64,000 nt of DNA. Origin: Nevskiaceae bacterium (GTDB taxonomy: Bacteria; Pseudomonadota; Gammaproteobacteria; Nevskiales; Nevskiaceae). Shown here piece after piece: positions 34,200 to 43,932 of the stretch. The stretch is from NCBI GenBank assembly GCA_008012115.1, contig SSEB01000003.1, positions 593,745-657,744 of the forward strand, read 5' to 3'. The first letter of the stretch is position 1, and every line of letters begins with the position of its first letter. Under the pieces are notes generated by a model. It was not told the DNA's origin, ran no database searches, and saw nothing but the letters and a program-made list of their open reading frames with translations. The position numbers and the translations under genes are program-made.

Positions 34200-34481
34200 A
34201 TGACGCTGCAGGAACGCGAACGCACGCTCTGGGCGCTGCTGATGCAGACCCAGGCCGTGGCGCGTGAAGCGATGGCGGGCAACAAGGCCGCCGCGTATCG
34301 CCTGCGCCGCCGTCGCAACCAGTTGCACCGCTTGTACCTGGCGCTGCCCGACCGTAGCGGCGAAAACCCGACGCAGATGGAGGCGCTGAATCTGATGATG
34401 AACCATGAAACCGTGCTGATCGAGCATCTGCATCGCCGCATCGTGCGCGAGCGTGAGGAAACCTTGCGGAGCGCCTCGTGA
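34200..34481 (+). CDS. fliT: FliT-like small flagellar protein
   Basis: A protein of 93 residues, helical and very basic (RLRRRRNQLHRLYLALP). It sits directly after fliS, where fliT is normally found, and overlaps the next gene by 4 bp. FliT is the FliD chaperone in enterobacteria. Sequence likeness alone is weak, so this call rests on size, predicted helices and position. Confidence 0.6.
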   Translation: MTLQERERTLWALLMQTQAVAREAMAGNKAAAYRLRRRRNQLHRLYLALPDRSGENPTQMEALNLMMNHETVLIEHLHRRIVREREETLRSAS

Positions 34482-35014
34482 ACATCGAGGCCGCCGCCGC
34501 CCTGTCGTACGACGATCACCTGCCGCTGGCCTGGCGGCCGCTGGCCGAGGACGACGCCTCGCAGTCGCACGAGACCGAAAACCTCGGCGCCCTGTGCGCG
34601 GTGGCGGCGCTGGAGGAACACCGCGAGCTGCCGGGCGAGGACACGCCGCTGCACGCGGAGATTCATCGCCTGCACCAGAAAATGGATCTGCTGGTGCACA
34701 TGCTCAGCAGCCTGATCCGCAGCCAGGCGCAACTGCCGGCGACGGTGCCGCTGCGGCTGTCGGCGCAGCGCCTGGTGTGGACGCATGGCGAGACGCCGCC
34801 GCCGCCGGGCGCGCGCATCCTGCTGGAACTCTATCTGCACCGTGGCCTGGCGCAGCCGCTGCGCCTGCCGGCGCGCGTGCAGGCGCTGGCTGACGGCGCC
34901 GCCGAGGCGGTGTTCGAGCCGCTGGGCGAGGCGAGCCTGGCGGCACTCGAGCGCCACGTGTTCCTGCACCACCGCCGCTCCATCGCCGGCGCACGCCACG
35001 CCGCGCAGCGCTGA
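34478..35014 (+). CDS. PilZ-like protein of the flagellar operon
   Basis: A protein of 178 residues starting at a GTG (34478) inside the end of the previous gene. The opening (LSYDDHLPLAWRPL), a helical stretch (HAEIHRLHQKMDLLVHMLSS) and a beta-rich C-terminal half (ARILLELYLHRGLAQPLRL) resemble the PilZ-domain proteins encoded in Xanthomonas-type flagellar clusters. The canonical c-di-GMP motifs RxxxR and (D/N)xSxxG are not visible, so it may not bind the nucleotide. The family call is from memory of gene order and pattern. If it is PilZ, it is an atypical one that works by protein contact. Confidence 0.55.
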   Translation: MNIEAAAALSYDDHLPLAWRPLAEDDASQSHETENLGALCAVAALEEHRELPGEDTPLHAEIHRLHQKMDLLVHMLSSLIRSQAQLPATVPLRLSAQRLVWTHGETPPPPGARILLELYLHRGLAQPLRLPARVQALADGAAEAVFEPLGEASLAALERHVFLHHRRSIAGARHAAQR

Positions 35015-35103
35015 AGCGCTGACGTTTGTCCGGCGGCGTTGCCTTTGCCGGCCCGGCTCAACACAATGCACCGTCCCCTACTGCCCCAGGATGCCGCCAG
35101 CGT

Positions 35104-35739
35104 ATGCGCGTGATACTCGCCGATACCCAGGTTCTGGTCCGTGCCGGCATCCGCCGGCTGATCGAGGCCATCGGCGATATCGAGGTGGTGGCCGAGACCG
35201 CCGACGGCCAGCAGCTGCTGGACCTGGCGGCGCGCCTGCGCCCCGACCTCGTGGTCACCGAGCTGACGCTGGCCGGCATGAGCGGTCTCGACGTGGTGGC
35301 GCAACTGCGTCGCCACTATCCGGAAATCGAGGTGCTGATCCTGTCCGGCCAGACCGGCGCGCAGCAGGTGCGCGCGGTGGTCAAGTCCGGGGTTTCCGGC
35401 TTTCTCTGCAAGGACGCCGAGCTGGCCGAACTGGAGCTGGCGCTGCGCGCCGCCGCGCGTGGCCAGAACTATCTCAGCCCGCAGGTCTCGCGCATCGCGC
35501 TGGACCAGCGCCGCCACCGTCGCGCCGAGGACCGCCCGGTGCTCACCGCGCGCCAGCGCCAGGTGATGCAGCTGATCGCGCGCGGCCGCTCCACCAAGGA
35601 GATCGCCGCGATCATGGGCGTCAGCGTCAAGACCGTGGAAACCCACCGTGCGCGCCTGATGCAGGCCCTGGGCGTGCGCGGCACCAACGCGCTGATGCAC
35701 TACGCCATCCGCCACGGTTTCGACACTCTCGCAAGCTGA
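35104..35739 (+). CDS. NarL/FixJ-type response regulator with a Glu phospho-acceptor position
   Basis: A protein of 211 residues from ATG 35104: receiver (1-120) and LuxR-type helix-turn-helix (about 145-205: LTARQRQVMQLIARGRSTKE, IAAIMGVSVKTVETHRARLM). The phospho-acceptor aspartate is replaced by Glu53 (PDLVVTEL), and the acidic pair is reduced to one Asp (LADTQV). Lys103 (FLCKDAEL) and Ser81 are kept. The receiver is therefore probably not phosphorylated in the normal way and may be locked in one state. No partner kinase is adjacent. Position before rpoN and fleQ suggests a flagellar regulatory role. Confidence 0.85.
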   Translation: MRVILADTQVLVRAGIRRLIEAIGDIEVVAETADGQQLLDLAARLRPDLVVTELTLAGMSGLDVVAQLRRHYPEIEVLILSGQTGAQQVRAVVKSGVSGFLCKDAELAELELALRAAARGQNYLSPQVSRIALDQRRHRRAEDRPVLTARQRQVMQLIARGRSTKEIAAIMGVSVKTVETHRARLMQALGVRGTNALMHYAIRHGFDTLAS

Positions 35740-35937
35740 ACGCGCGCATTCGCCCGATCTCTGGCGCGCCGCCGATGCCGCCACCGTCCGGAGTTTGACG
35801 GCTGTAGGGGTTCGCCTGACACGCGGTCGGGGAAAATCGGATTGGACCGTTGTCCCGCCTCGCCAAAGATGGTTCCCATCGGACGGTATGCAATTTTGCT
35901 GCCGCCAACGCCGGAACATCGCGAGGGAGGAGACCCC

Positions 35938-37386
35938 ATGAAGCCAGGCATCCAGATGCAGATCGGTCAGCACATGACCATGACGCCGCAGCTGCTGCAG
36001 TCGATCCGTCTGCTGCAACTGTCGTCGCTGGAGCTGGAGCAGGAAGTGCAGCAGGCGCTGGAAAGCAACGTCATGCTGGAGCGCGAGGAGGAGACCGCCG
36101 AAGAACCGGCGCCGCAGGCGCAGGCCGATGCTGGCGACGCGGTCCAGGCGCAGAGCGTGGAGCTGCCGGTCACCGGCTGCGATGCCGCCGCGCCGGAGCG
36201 CGTGCAGGCCGATTACGACTGGAGCAGCGCCGAGGGCTGGTCCGGCGGCGAGCCGCAGGACGACGACGACCCCATCGAGGCGCGCACCGCCGCGCCGGAG
36301 TCCGGCGACCTCCGCGTGCGCGTGCTGGAGCAGCTGCGCATGACGGTGACGGACGCACGCGAGGCGCGCCTGGCCCTGGCCATTGTCGAGGCGGTGGACG
36401 ACAACGGTTACCTGGAAAAGCCTCTGAACGAGATTGCCGACGAGGTCGATGCCGACCTGGAAGAGATGTTGGCGGTGCTGCACAAGGTGCAGGCGGTGGA
36501 GCCCTCGGGTTTCGCCGCACGCGATCTGCGTGAATGCCTGCTGCTGCAACTGCGCGACCTGCCGCTGAAGACGCCGGGGCGCCTGGACGCCCGCCGCATC
36601 GTCGAGGACGGACTCGATCTGCTGGCGCGCAATGACCTGGCCGCACTGGCCGAGCGACTGGAAATTCCCGCAGCGCGCCTGCCGGCCGCCATCGCGCTGG
36701 TGCTGGCGCTCAACCCCAAGCCGGGCGCGACCATCGCCAGCGCCGCGCAGGCGGTGGTGCCGGACCTGATCGTCAGCGGTGCGCCGGGCAGCTGGAAGAT
36801 CGAGCTGAATCCCGCCACCCTGCCGCGCGTGCGCATCAACACGCTGTACGAACGCCTGCTCAACGGCGCCCCGCATCGCGGACTGCGCGAACAGCTGCAG
36901 GAAGCGCGCTGGCTGGTGCGTGGCCTGGAAATGCGCCACGAGACCCTGCTGAAAACGGCACGCGTGGTGTTCGAGCGCCAGTGCGAATTCCTCAGCCGCG
37001 GCGAGGAGGGCATGGCGCCTCTGACCCTGCGCGAGGTGGCCGATGCGATCCGCATGCACGAGTCCACCGTCTCCCGCATCACCACCAACAAATACGTGCA
37101 GACGCCCTGGGGCGTCTATGAGCTCAAGGACTTCTTCCCGAGCCAGCTGGGCGCGGCCGAGGGCGAAACCTCGGGCACCGCGGTGCGGGCCATGATCCGG
37201 CGTATCATCGACGGCGAGAACGCCAAGGCGCCGCTGTGCGACGGCGCGATCGCCGCGATCCTGCACCGCAACGGCGTGCGGGTCGCGCGCCGCACTGTTG
37301 CCAAGTATCGCGAGGCGATGAAAATTGTGCCTGCCAAGGAACGCCGTGCCGCCAGCCTGCGCAGTGCGGTGCGGATGGCAAGCTGA
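35938..37386 (+). CDS. rpoN: RNA polymerase sigma-54 factor RpoN
   Basis: A protein of 482 residues from ATG 35938 (GGGAGGAG upstream). Region I is Gln/Leu-rich (MQIGQHMTMTPQLLQSIRLL), region II acidic; a core-binding region and the DNA-binding end follow (MHESTVSRITTNKYVQTPWG, then YELKDFFPSQL). The RpoN box ARRTVAKYRE lies near the C-terminus. It is embedded in the flagellar cluster beside fleQ, like the second rpoN of Xanthomonas, so a further general rpoN elsewhere is possible. It is needed for the sigma-54 promoters seen before flgA, flgB and flgG. Confidence 0.95.
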   Translation: MKPGIQMQIGQHMTMTPQLLQSIRLLQLSSLELEQEVQQALESNVMLEREEETAEEPAPQAQADAGDAVQAQSVELPVTGCDAAAPERVQADYDWSSAEGWSGGEPQDDDDPIEARTAAPESGDLRVRVLEQLRMTVTDAREARLALAIVEAVDDNGYLEKPLNEIADEVDADLEEMLAVLHKVQAVEPSGFAARDLRECLLLQLRDLPLKTPGRLDARRIVEDGLDLLARNDLAALAERLEIPAARLPAAIALVLALNPKPGATIASAAQAVVPDLIVSGAPGSWKIELNPATLPRVRINTLYERLLNGAPHRGLREQLQEARWLVRGLEMRHETLLKTARVVFERQCEFLSRGEEGMAPLTLREVADAIRMHESTVSRITTNKYVQTPWGVYELKDFFPSQLGAAEGETSGTAVRAMIRRIIDGENAKAPLCDGAIAAILHRNGVRVARRTVAKYREAMKIVPAKERRAASLRSAVRMAS

Positions 37387-37407
37387 CATAAACAGGGAGT
37401 TGAGATC

Positions 37408-37786
37408 GTGGCAAAGCTGAAAACCCTGCTGGTGGACGACAACGCCTCGTTTCTGACGCTGGCGACGCATCTGCTGGCCGATGCCTGTCCGGATGTGGAG
37501 ATCATCGCCACCGCCGGCGACGGACTCGAGGCGGTGAGACTGGCCGAGGAGCGCCTGCCGGACCTGATCATCATGGACCTGCAGATGCCGCGCATGGGCG
37601 GACTGCAGGCGACGCGCCTGATCAAGGCGCAGGACAAACCGCCGGCGATCCTGCTGGTGAGCAATTACGACGACATCGACCATCGCCAGTTCACAGCACA
37701 GGTCGGTGCCGATGGCTTCATCAACAAGCAGGAGTTCGAGGTGGGCGTCGCGGCCTTCATTGCCGGCCTGCGCCAGGGAGGCGCCC

Positions 37787-37794
<8 letters not shown>
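37408..37794 (+). CDS. Stand-alone response regulator receiver (CheY-like)
   Basis: A protein of 128 residues, GTG start at 37408 (AGGGAG upstream), consisting of one receiver domain only. All key residues are present: acidic pair in LLVDDNASF, phospho-acceptor Asp in [12 protein letters not shown], Ser in LLVSNYD and Lys in DGFINKQEF. There is no output domain, so it probably acts by protein contact. It overlaps fleQ by 8 bp. A receiver in the same place between rpoN and fleQ is known in Xanthomonas-type clusters; its kinase is not in this window. Confidence 0.88.
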
Positions 37795-39241
<1,447 letters not shown>

Positions 39242-39275
39242 GCGGCGCCGGTACGGCCGCCCTTCGGGATCGCGC

Positions 39276-42161
39276 ATGACCGAGCCGGCAGCACCAGGTT
39301 TCCCCGCGTCGCGAGCGCCAGCCGCCTCGCGCTGGGGCTGGCCGGCGCTGGTGGCACTGGGTCTGGCCTACGTGTTCAGCGGGCGGCTGTCGCTGATGCT
39401 GGCGATTCCTCCCGGCTATGCCTCCGCCATCTTCCCGCCCGCGGGCATCGCGGTGGCTGCGGTGCTCGCCGGCGGTTTGCGGACCCTGCCCTGGATTTTT
39501 GCCGGCTCGCTGGCGCTCAACCTCTGGGTTGGCATCGGCGGTGGACTGGAGGGGCGCGTCGTCGCCGCCGGCTTCGTCATCGCGATCGCCTCGTCGCTGC
39601 AGGCGCTGGTGGGTGGCGCGGCGCTGCGCCGCTGGCTGGGACTGCCGACGCCGATGGACGACGAGCGCGCCCTGCTGCGCTTCCTGCTGCTGATTCCCCT
39701 GGTGTGCACGGTCAGCGCCAGCCTTTCGGTGGGTGGCCTGGCGCTGCTCGGGATGGTCGCTGCCGGCGACGGCGCCTCCAGCTGGTTTACCTGGTGGATC
39801 GGCGACACCCTGGGCGTGCTGGTGATGCTGCCGCTGACCATGGTGCTGGTCGGCGAGCCCCGCACGCTCTGGCGCAGTCGCGCATCCGCGCTGTTCGCGC
39901 CGATCCTGATCGGCTTCGTGCTGTTCGTGGCGATCTTCGTGCGCTTCAGCGCCTGGGAGCAGGAGGAGTCGCTGCTCGAGTTCAAACTGCTGTCGCGCGA
40001 GGCGGTGGAGCGGCTCGACACCTCGCTGGACGCACAGGAGGCACTGCTCGAGCAGACAGAACGTTTATTCGGCAGCAGCGACTACGTGACCCGCGCCGAG
40101 TTCTCGCGCTACACCACTAAGGCGCTGCAGCGCTATCCCATGATCCGCGCCATCGAGTGGGCGCCGCGGGTGCCCGCGGCAGCGCGCAGGGCGTTCGAGC
40201 AGCGCGAGTCGGTCGAGATCCGCGAGCCGCTGCCGCAGTCGCAGAAGCTGGTGCGCGCCGGGCCGCGTGACGAATATTTCCCGATCACCTACATCGAACC
40301 GTACAGCGGCAACGAGGCCGCGCACGGCCTCGACATCGCGGTGCGGATCAGCCGGGCGATGCTGGCGCGCGCCAGCGCCAGCGGCCGCGCCACGGTCAGC
40401 GCGCCGGTGGTGCTGGTGCAGGACCTGACCCAGGGCCGCAACGTGCTGGGCGCCGTGATCGTGCTGCCGGTGGCCAGCGGCAACAATGGCGATGGCTATG
40501 TCGCCAGCGTGCTGCGCATGCAGGACTACATCGGTGGCATCGTCGCGTTCACGCAGCCGCAGTTGTATCTGCGCGTGGACGATGTGGGCGCCGGCAAGAC
40601 CATCTACAGCAACCTGCCGGCGGGCGCCGGGGCGACGCTGTTCGAGGCGACCCTGGATTTCGGCGGACGCCAGTACCGGTTGCAGTCGATGCCGACGCCG
40701 GCCTATCTCCATGCCCACCACGGCTGGCAGAGCTGGGGCATGCTGGTGGCGGGCCTGTTGTTCATCGGACTGCTGTCCTCGGCGCTGCTGCTGTCCACTG
40801 GCCACACCGCGCGCATCGAGGCCGAGGTGGCGGAGCGGACCGCCGCGCTGCACGACGAGAAGGCCTTTACCGAGGCGGTGGTGCGTAGCCTGCCGGGCAT
40901 GTTCTACATCCTCGACGACCAGCGCCGCATCGTGCGATGGAACCACAACCTGACGGCCGTCTTCGGCGTCAATGAGCAGGCGCTGCATGATGGGGGTGTG
41001 CTGAGCATCGCGCCGGAGGAGGATCGCGAGCTGGCGCGTGCCGCCATCGAGCGCGTCTATCGCACGAAGGGTTACGAGGAGATCGAGCTGCGGCTGCAAG
41101 CGTCGGGCACGCCGCCGCGGCGCTTCCTGGTCAACGGCCAATACGTCGAGATCGCGGGGCGCGGCTACCTGATCGGCACCGGCGTCGATATCACCGAGCG
41201 CCGCGAGATGGAGCAGGAGGTGCAGCGCGGACGCAAGGTGCTGCGCACCCTGATCGATGCCGCGCCGGTGTGGCTGACGATGGTCGAGCGCGGCGGCCGC
41301 ATGCTGATCGCCAACCGGCGTTTCGGCGAGACCTTCGGCCTGCCGCAGCGCTTCATCGAGGGCAAGCACTACTCGGCGGTGTTCCCGCCGGAGAACAGCG
41401 TGCGCATGGAATCGATGCTCGAGGCCAGTTTTTCCGGCCGCGAGATCGAGTTCAGCGACGAGTGGCATATCAGCGGCCTGCCGACGCTGCACGTGCACGG
41501 CAAGTGCGTGCCGGTGATGGATGGCGAAACCGTGGTCAGCGTGGTCATCGCCATCATGGACATCACCGAGGTCCACCACGTGCAGTCGAGCCTGCGCACC
41601 GCCAATGCGGCGCTGGAGCGGCGCGTCGAGGAAATCCGCAAGCTGCAGGCGCTGCTGCAGGAGCAGGCGATCCGCGATCCGCTCACCGGCCTGTTCAACC
41701 GGCGCTATCTCGACGAGACGCTGGAGGTGGAGCTGATCAAGGCGCAGCGCGCCGGTTATCCGGTGAGCATCGTCATGGGCGACATCGACCGGTTCAAGAA
41801 GCTCAACGACACCTACGGCCACCAGGCCGGCGACCAGGTGATCCGCATGCTGGCCGACCTGCTGCGCGAGCACGCCCGCGCCAGCGACATCCTGTGCCGC
41901 TACGGCGGCGAGGAGTTCCTGCTGGTGATGCCGCAGATGTCGCCGCGCGACGCCGCCGCGCGCATGGACGCGGTGCGGCTCGCGTTCGGAGAGCGCCGTA
42001 TCACCTTCGGCGCCTTCGAGCTGGCGGCGACGATTTCCTTCGGCATCTCCGCCTATCCCGACGACGGCAAGGTCGCCGACCGCCTGATCGCCGCCGCCGA
42101 CCGTGCGCTGTACGAGGCCAAGGCCAACGGACGCAACCGCGTGGAGCTGGCGCGGGCCTGA
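39276..42161 (+). CDS. Membrane diguanylate cyclase: MASE1-CHASE-PAS-PAS-GGDEF
   Basis: A protein of 961 residues from ATG 39276. Residues 20-230 are a multi-pass MASE1 domain (IPPGYASAIFPPAGIAVAAV). Residues 250-480 are a periplasmic CHASE domain (RYPMIRAIEWAPRVPAAARR). A further membrane helix follows at about 490-510, then two PAS domains (about 530-640 and 650-760), a short coiled coil and a GGDEF domain. The active site is GGEEF (RYGGEEFLLVMP), with an inhibitory-site RASD exactly 5 residues before it, so feedback-controlled c-di-GMP synthesis is likely. It sits after fleQ, 34 bp away. The stop codon overlaps the left box of repeat copy 5. Confidence 0.9.
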   Translation: MTEPAAPGFPASRAPAASRWGWPALVALGLAYVFSGRLSLMLAIPPGYASAIFPPAGIAVAAVLAGGLRTLPWIFAGSLALNLWVGIGGGLEGRVVAAGFVIAIASSLQALVGGAALRRWLGLPTPMDDERALLRFLLLIPLVCTVSASLSVGGLALLGMVAAGDGASSWFTWWIGDTLGVLVMLPLTMVLVGEPRTLWRSRASALFAPILIGFVLFVAIFVRFSAWEQEESLLEFKLLSREAVERLDTSLDAQEALLEQTERLFGSSDYVTRAEFSRYTTKALQRYPMIRAIEWAPRVPAAARRAFEQRESVEIREPLPQSQKLVRAGPRDEYFPITYIEPYSGNEAAHGLDIAVRISRAMLARASASGRATVSAPVVLVQDLTQGRNVLGAVIVLPVASGNNGDGYVASVLRMQDYIGGIVAFTQPQLYLRVDDVGAGKTIYSNLPAGAGATLFEATLDFGGRQYRLQSMPTPAYLHAHHGWQSWGMLVAGLLFIGLLSSALLLSTGHTARIEAEVAERTAALHDEKAFTEAVVRSLPGMFYILDDQRRIVRWNHNLTAVFGVNEQALHDGGVLSIAPEEDRELARAAIERVYRTKGYEEIELRLQASGTPPRRFLVNGQYVEIAGRGYLIGTGVDITERREMEQEVQRGRKVLRTLIDAAPVWLTMVERGGRMLIANRRFGETFGLPQRFIEGKHYSAVFPPENSVRMESMLEASFSGREIEFSDEWHISGLPTLHVHGKCVPVMDGETVVSVVIAIMDITEVHHVQSSLRTANAALERRVEEIRKLQALLQEQAIRDPLTGLFNRRYLDETLEVELIKAQRAGYPVSIVMGDIDRFKKLNDTYGHQAGDQVIRMLADLLREHARASDILCRYGGEEFLLVMPQMSPRDAAARMDAVRLAFGERRITFGAFELAATISFGISAYPDDGKVADRLIAAADRALYEAKANGRNRVELARA

Positions 42162-42269
42162 CCCGCTGCGGCGTTCTCACCATTCCAGTATGTTATTTTT
42201 TATTTATCAGATTTAAATTTGATAAATAAAAAATAACAATCAGCCTGGAGTTTTTGCCAGGAGCGGGTG
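42160..42269. repeat. 110-bp element, copy 5 (near-perfect palindromic core)
   Basis: Left box GACCCGCT 42160-42167 (one mismatch, overlapping the upstream stop codon); 24 nt; AT core 42192-42237 (46 nt, GTTAT…ATAAC, 22 of 23 positions self-complementary); 24 nt; right box AGCGGGTG 42262-42269. It has the best palindrome of the family and lies between the GGDEF gene and the HAD gene. Confidence 0.92.
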
Positions 42270-42313
42270 GCGGTTTCGCGCCGGTTTCTCAGCCCGCGCC
42301 GTATCATGCGGTC

Positions 42314-43000
42314 ATGAACCCAGCAGCGAATCCGGTGGACTGGCGCGCCGTCGAATGGGTCATCCTCGATATGGATGGCACCGTGCTCGACCTCGCCTAC
42401 GACAACTATTTCTGGCGCGAGCTGGTGCCGCAGCGCTATGCGCTGCGCCATGGCCTGAGCCTGCAGGAGGCGCGCGAAGTGCTGGCGCCGAAGTTTCTCG
42501 AGGTGCAGCACACGCTGCCCTGGTACTGCACCGACTACTGGAGCGGCGTCACCGGCCTCAACATGGCCGAGCTCAAGCGCGAGATCCGGCACCTGATCGG
42601 TCCGCTCGAGGGCGCCGTCGATTTTCTTCACGCCGTGCGCGCCAGCGGCCGGCACCTGTGGCTGGCGACCAACGCGCATCGCGACAGCTGGTCGCTGAAG
42701 CTGGAGCACACCGGGTTGACCGAGCTGTTCGACCGCATCGTGTGCTCGCACGACTACGGGGCGCCCAAGGAGGACGCGCGCTTCTGGCAGCGCTTCATGG
42801 CCGAACATCCGTTCGAGCCGTCGCGTGCGCTGTTCGTCGACGACAGCCTGCCGGTGCTCGAGGCGGCGCGCGCCTTCGGCATCGGTCAACTGGTCGCCAT
42901 CAGTCATCCCGATACCGGCCAGCCGCCGCGCCAGGTCACCGGCTTCCCGGCGGTGCCGCGCCTGTCGGCATTGCAGCCGCTGCATCCCGATTCCCGCTGA
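42314..43000 (+). CDS. HAD-family hydrolase, probable GMP/IMP nucleotidase (YrfG-like)
   Basis: A protein of 228 residues with all HAD motifs: I LDMDGTVLDLAYDNYFW, II LATNAHRD, III GAPKEDARFW and IV FVDDSLPVLEAA. The sequence between motifs (NYFWRELVPQRYALRHGLS, WYCTDYWS) matches the YrfG-type purine nucleotidases, which remove phosphate from GMP and IMP. It is the first of three closely spaced plus-strand genes; the next starts 7 bp later. Substrate is inferred from family. Confidence 0.82.
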   Translation: MNPAANPVDWRAVEWVILDMDGTVLDLAYDNYFWRELVPQRYALRHGLSLQEAREVLAPKFLEVQHTLPWYCTDYWSGVTGLNMAELKREIRHLIGPLEGAVDFLHAVRASGRHLWLATNAHRDSWSLKLEHTGLTELFDRIVCSHDYGAPKEDARFWQRFMAEHPFEPSRALFVDDSLPVLEAARAFGIGQLVAISHPDTGQPPRQVTGFPAVPRLSALQPLHPDSR

Positions 43001-43007
43001 GGCCCTC

Positions 43008-43373
43008 ATGGACAATCTGCAACTGCTGGTGGTGGTCAACCTGCTGTTCGCCGGCCTGCTGGGCTGGATCATGGTGCTGACGGCGCGCCTGGCGCGCCTG
43101 CAGGCCGCCTCGGCGGCGCTGGCTGAGGCGGTCGGGGCCGCGCCGGTGGAGTGGAAGCGCGAGGCCGGCGCGGGCGCCGGGCCGCGGATCACCATCGAGA
43201 TCCTCAACATCATCGAGCTGGCGCGCAAGGAGTCGTGGGCGGCCGGCGCCGTCGGCACGCTCACGCCCAGCTTGCTGCGGCGCATCGTCTACGCACGGGC
43301 GCTGAAGATGGTGCAGCAGGAGCTGCTCAAGCATCACGTCAAGGCCGAGGTGCGCGTCGATGACCGCGCTTAG
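43008..43373 (+). CDS. Small single-pass membrane protein of unknown function
   Basis: A protein of 121 residues. One N-terminal membrane helix (LLVVVNLLFAGLLGWIMVL) is followed by a short coiled stretch and a conserved-looking globular part (RITIEILNIIELARKESWAA … LTPSLLRRIVYARALKMVQQ). I do not recognise the family. It overlaps the next gene by 14 bp, so the two are almost certainly co-expressed and may form a pair at the inner membrane. Confidence 0.75.
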   Translation: MDNLQLLVVVNLLFAGLLGWIMVLTARLARLQAASAALAEAVGAAPVEWKREAGAGAGPRITIEILNIIELARKESWAAGAVGTLTPSLLRRIVYARALKMVQQELLKHHVKAEVRVDDRA

Positions 43374-43821
43374 CGCCAGTCTCGCGCTGCTGGTGTCGCT
43401 GGCGATCATGGCGCTGCTGCGCCTGCGTCGCGGCCTGCAGCAATGCGCGCGGCTGCTGCTGCGCAGCCGCGTGCAGCTCGACGAGTTGCGCCTGGCCGCG
43501 CAACTGCGCGCGCAGATCGCCGCCGCGCAGGCCGCGGCGGAGGCGACGGTCGAGGGCGGCAACAGCGCCGTGCGCACGATCCACAAGACCATCGCCGCGA
43601 TCCCGTTCGGCATTCTCGAAAGCATCCCGGCGACGCGCGACACCTCGCGCGTGGTGCGGCGCATCCACGATGCAATTTCCGACGGCGTCTACGACACCAT
43701 TTCCGCCGCCAACAAGGCGGCGCACGAGGTCGCGCGCAGCGCCGTGACGTCGCCGCGGCCGGAAGCGGGAGCGGAACCGGCGCCGGAAACCACGCGCAAG
43801 CCGGACGGGAAACCCGAGTGA
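43360..43821 (+). CDS. Small membrane protein of unknown function
   Basis: A protein of 153 residues. An N-terminal membrane helix (LSASLALLVSLAIMALLRL) is followed by an amphipathic, Ala/Gln-rich coiled segment, then VRTIHKTIAAIPFGILESIP and RRIHDAISDGVYDTISAANK, and a Pro/Glu-rich tail. No known domain recognised. It is overlapped by the gene before it, whose architecture is similar (short helix, coil, cytoplasmic or periplasmic part), so they may be partners. Confidence 0.72.
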   Translation: MTALSASLALLVSLAIMALLRLRRGLQQCARLLLRSRVQLDELRLAAQLRAQIAAAQAAAEATVEGGNSAVRTIHKTIAAIPFGILESIPATRDTSRVVRRIHDAISDGVYDTISAANKAAHEVARSAVTSPRPEAGAEPAPETTRKPDGKPE

Positions 43822-43932
43822 AGGGACGCGCCGCTGTTGCGTGACGGCGGGCGCCGGGGCTAAGGTCGGGACATAACAAACGATGGCGGCGCGCCGCGAC
43901 GTCGTGGCGCCGCCGGCCGGGGGAGACGCGCC

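Noticed and set aside
35026..35103. Earlier start for the NarL-type regulator, 26 codons upstream
   Set aside because: The receiver domain begins at MRVILADT (35104), and the upstream residues (Pro/Ala/Gln-rich) have no family counterpart.
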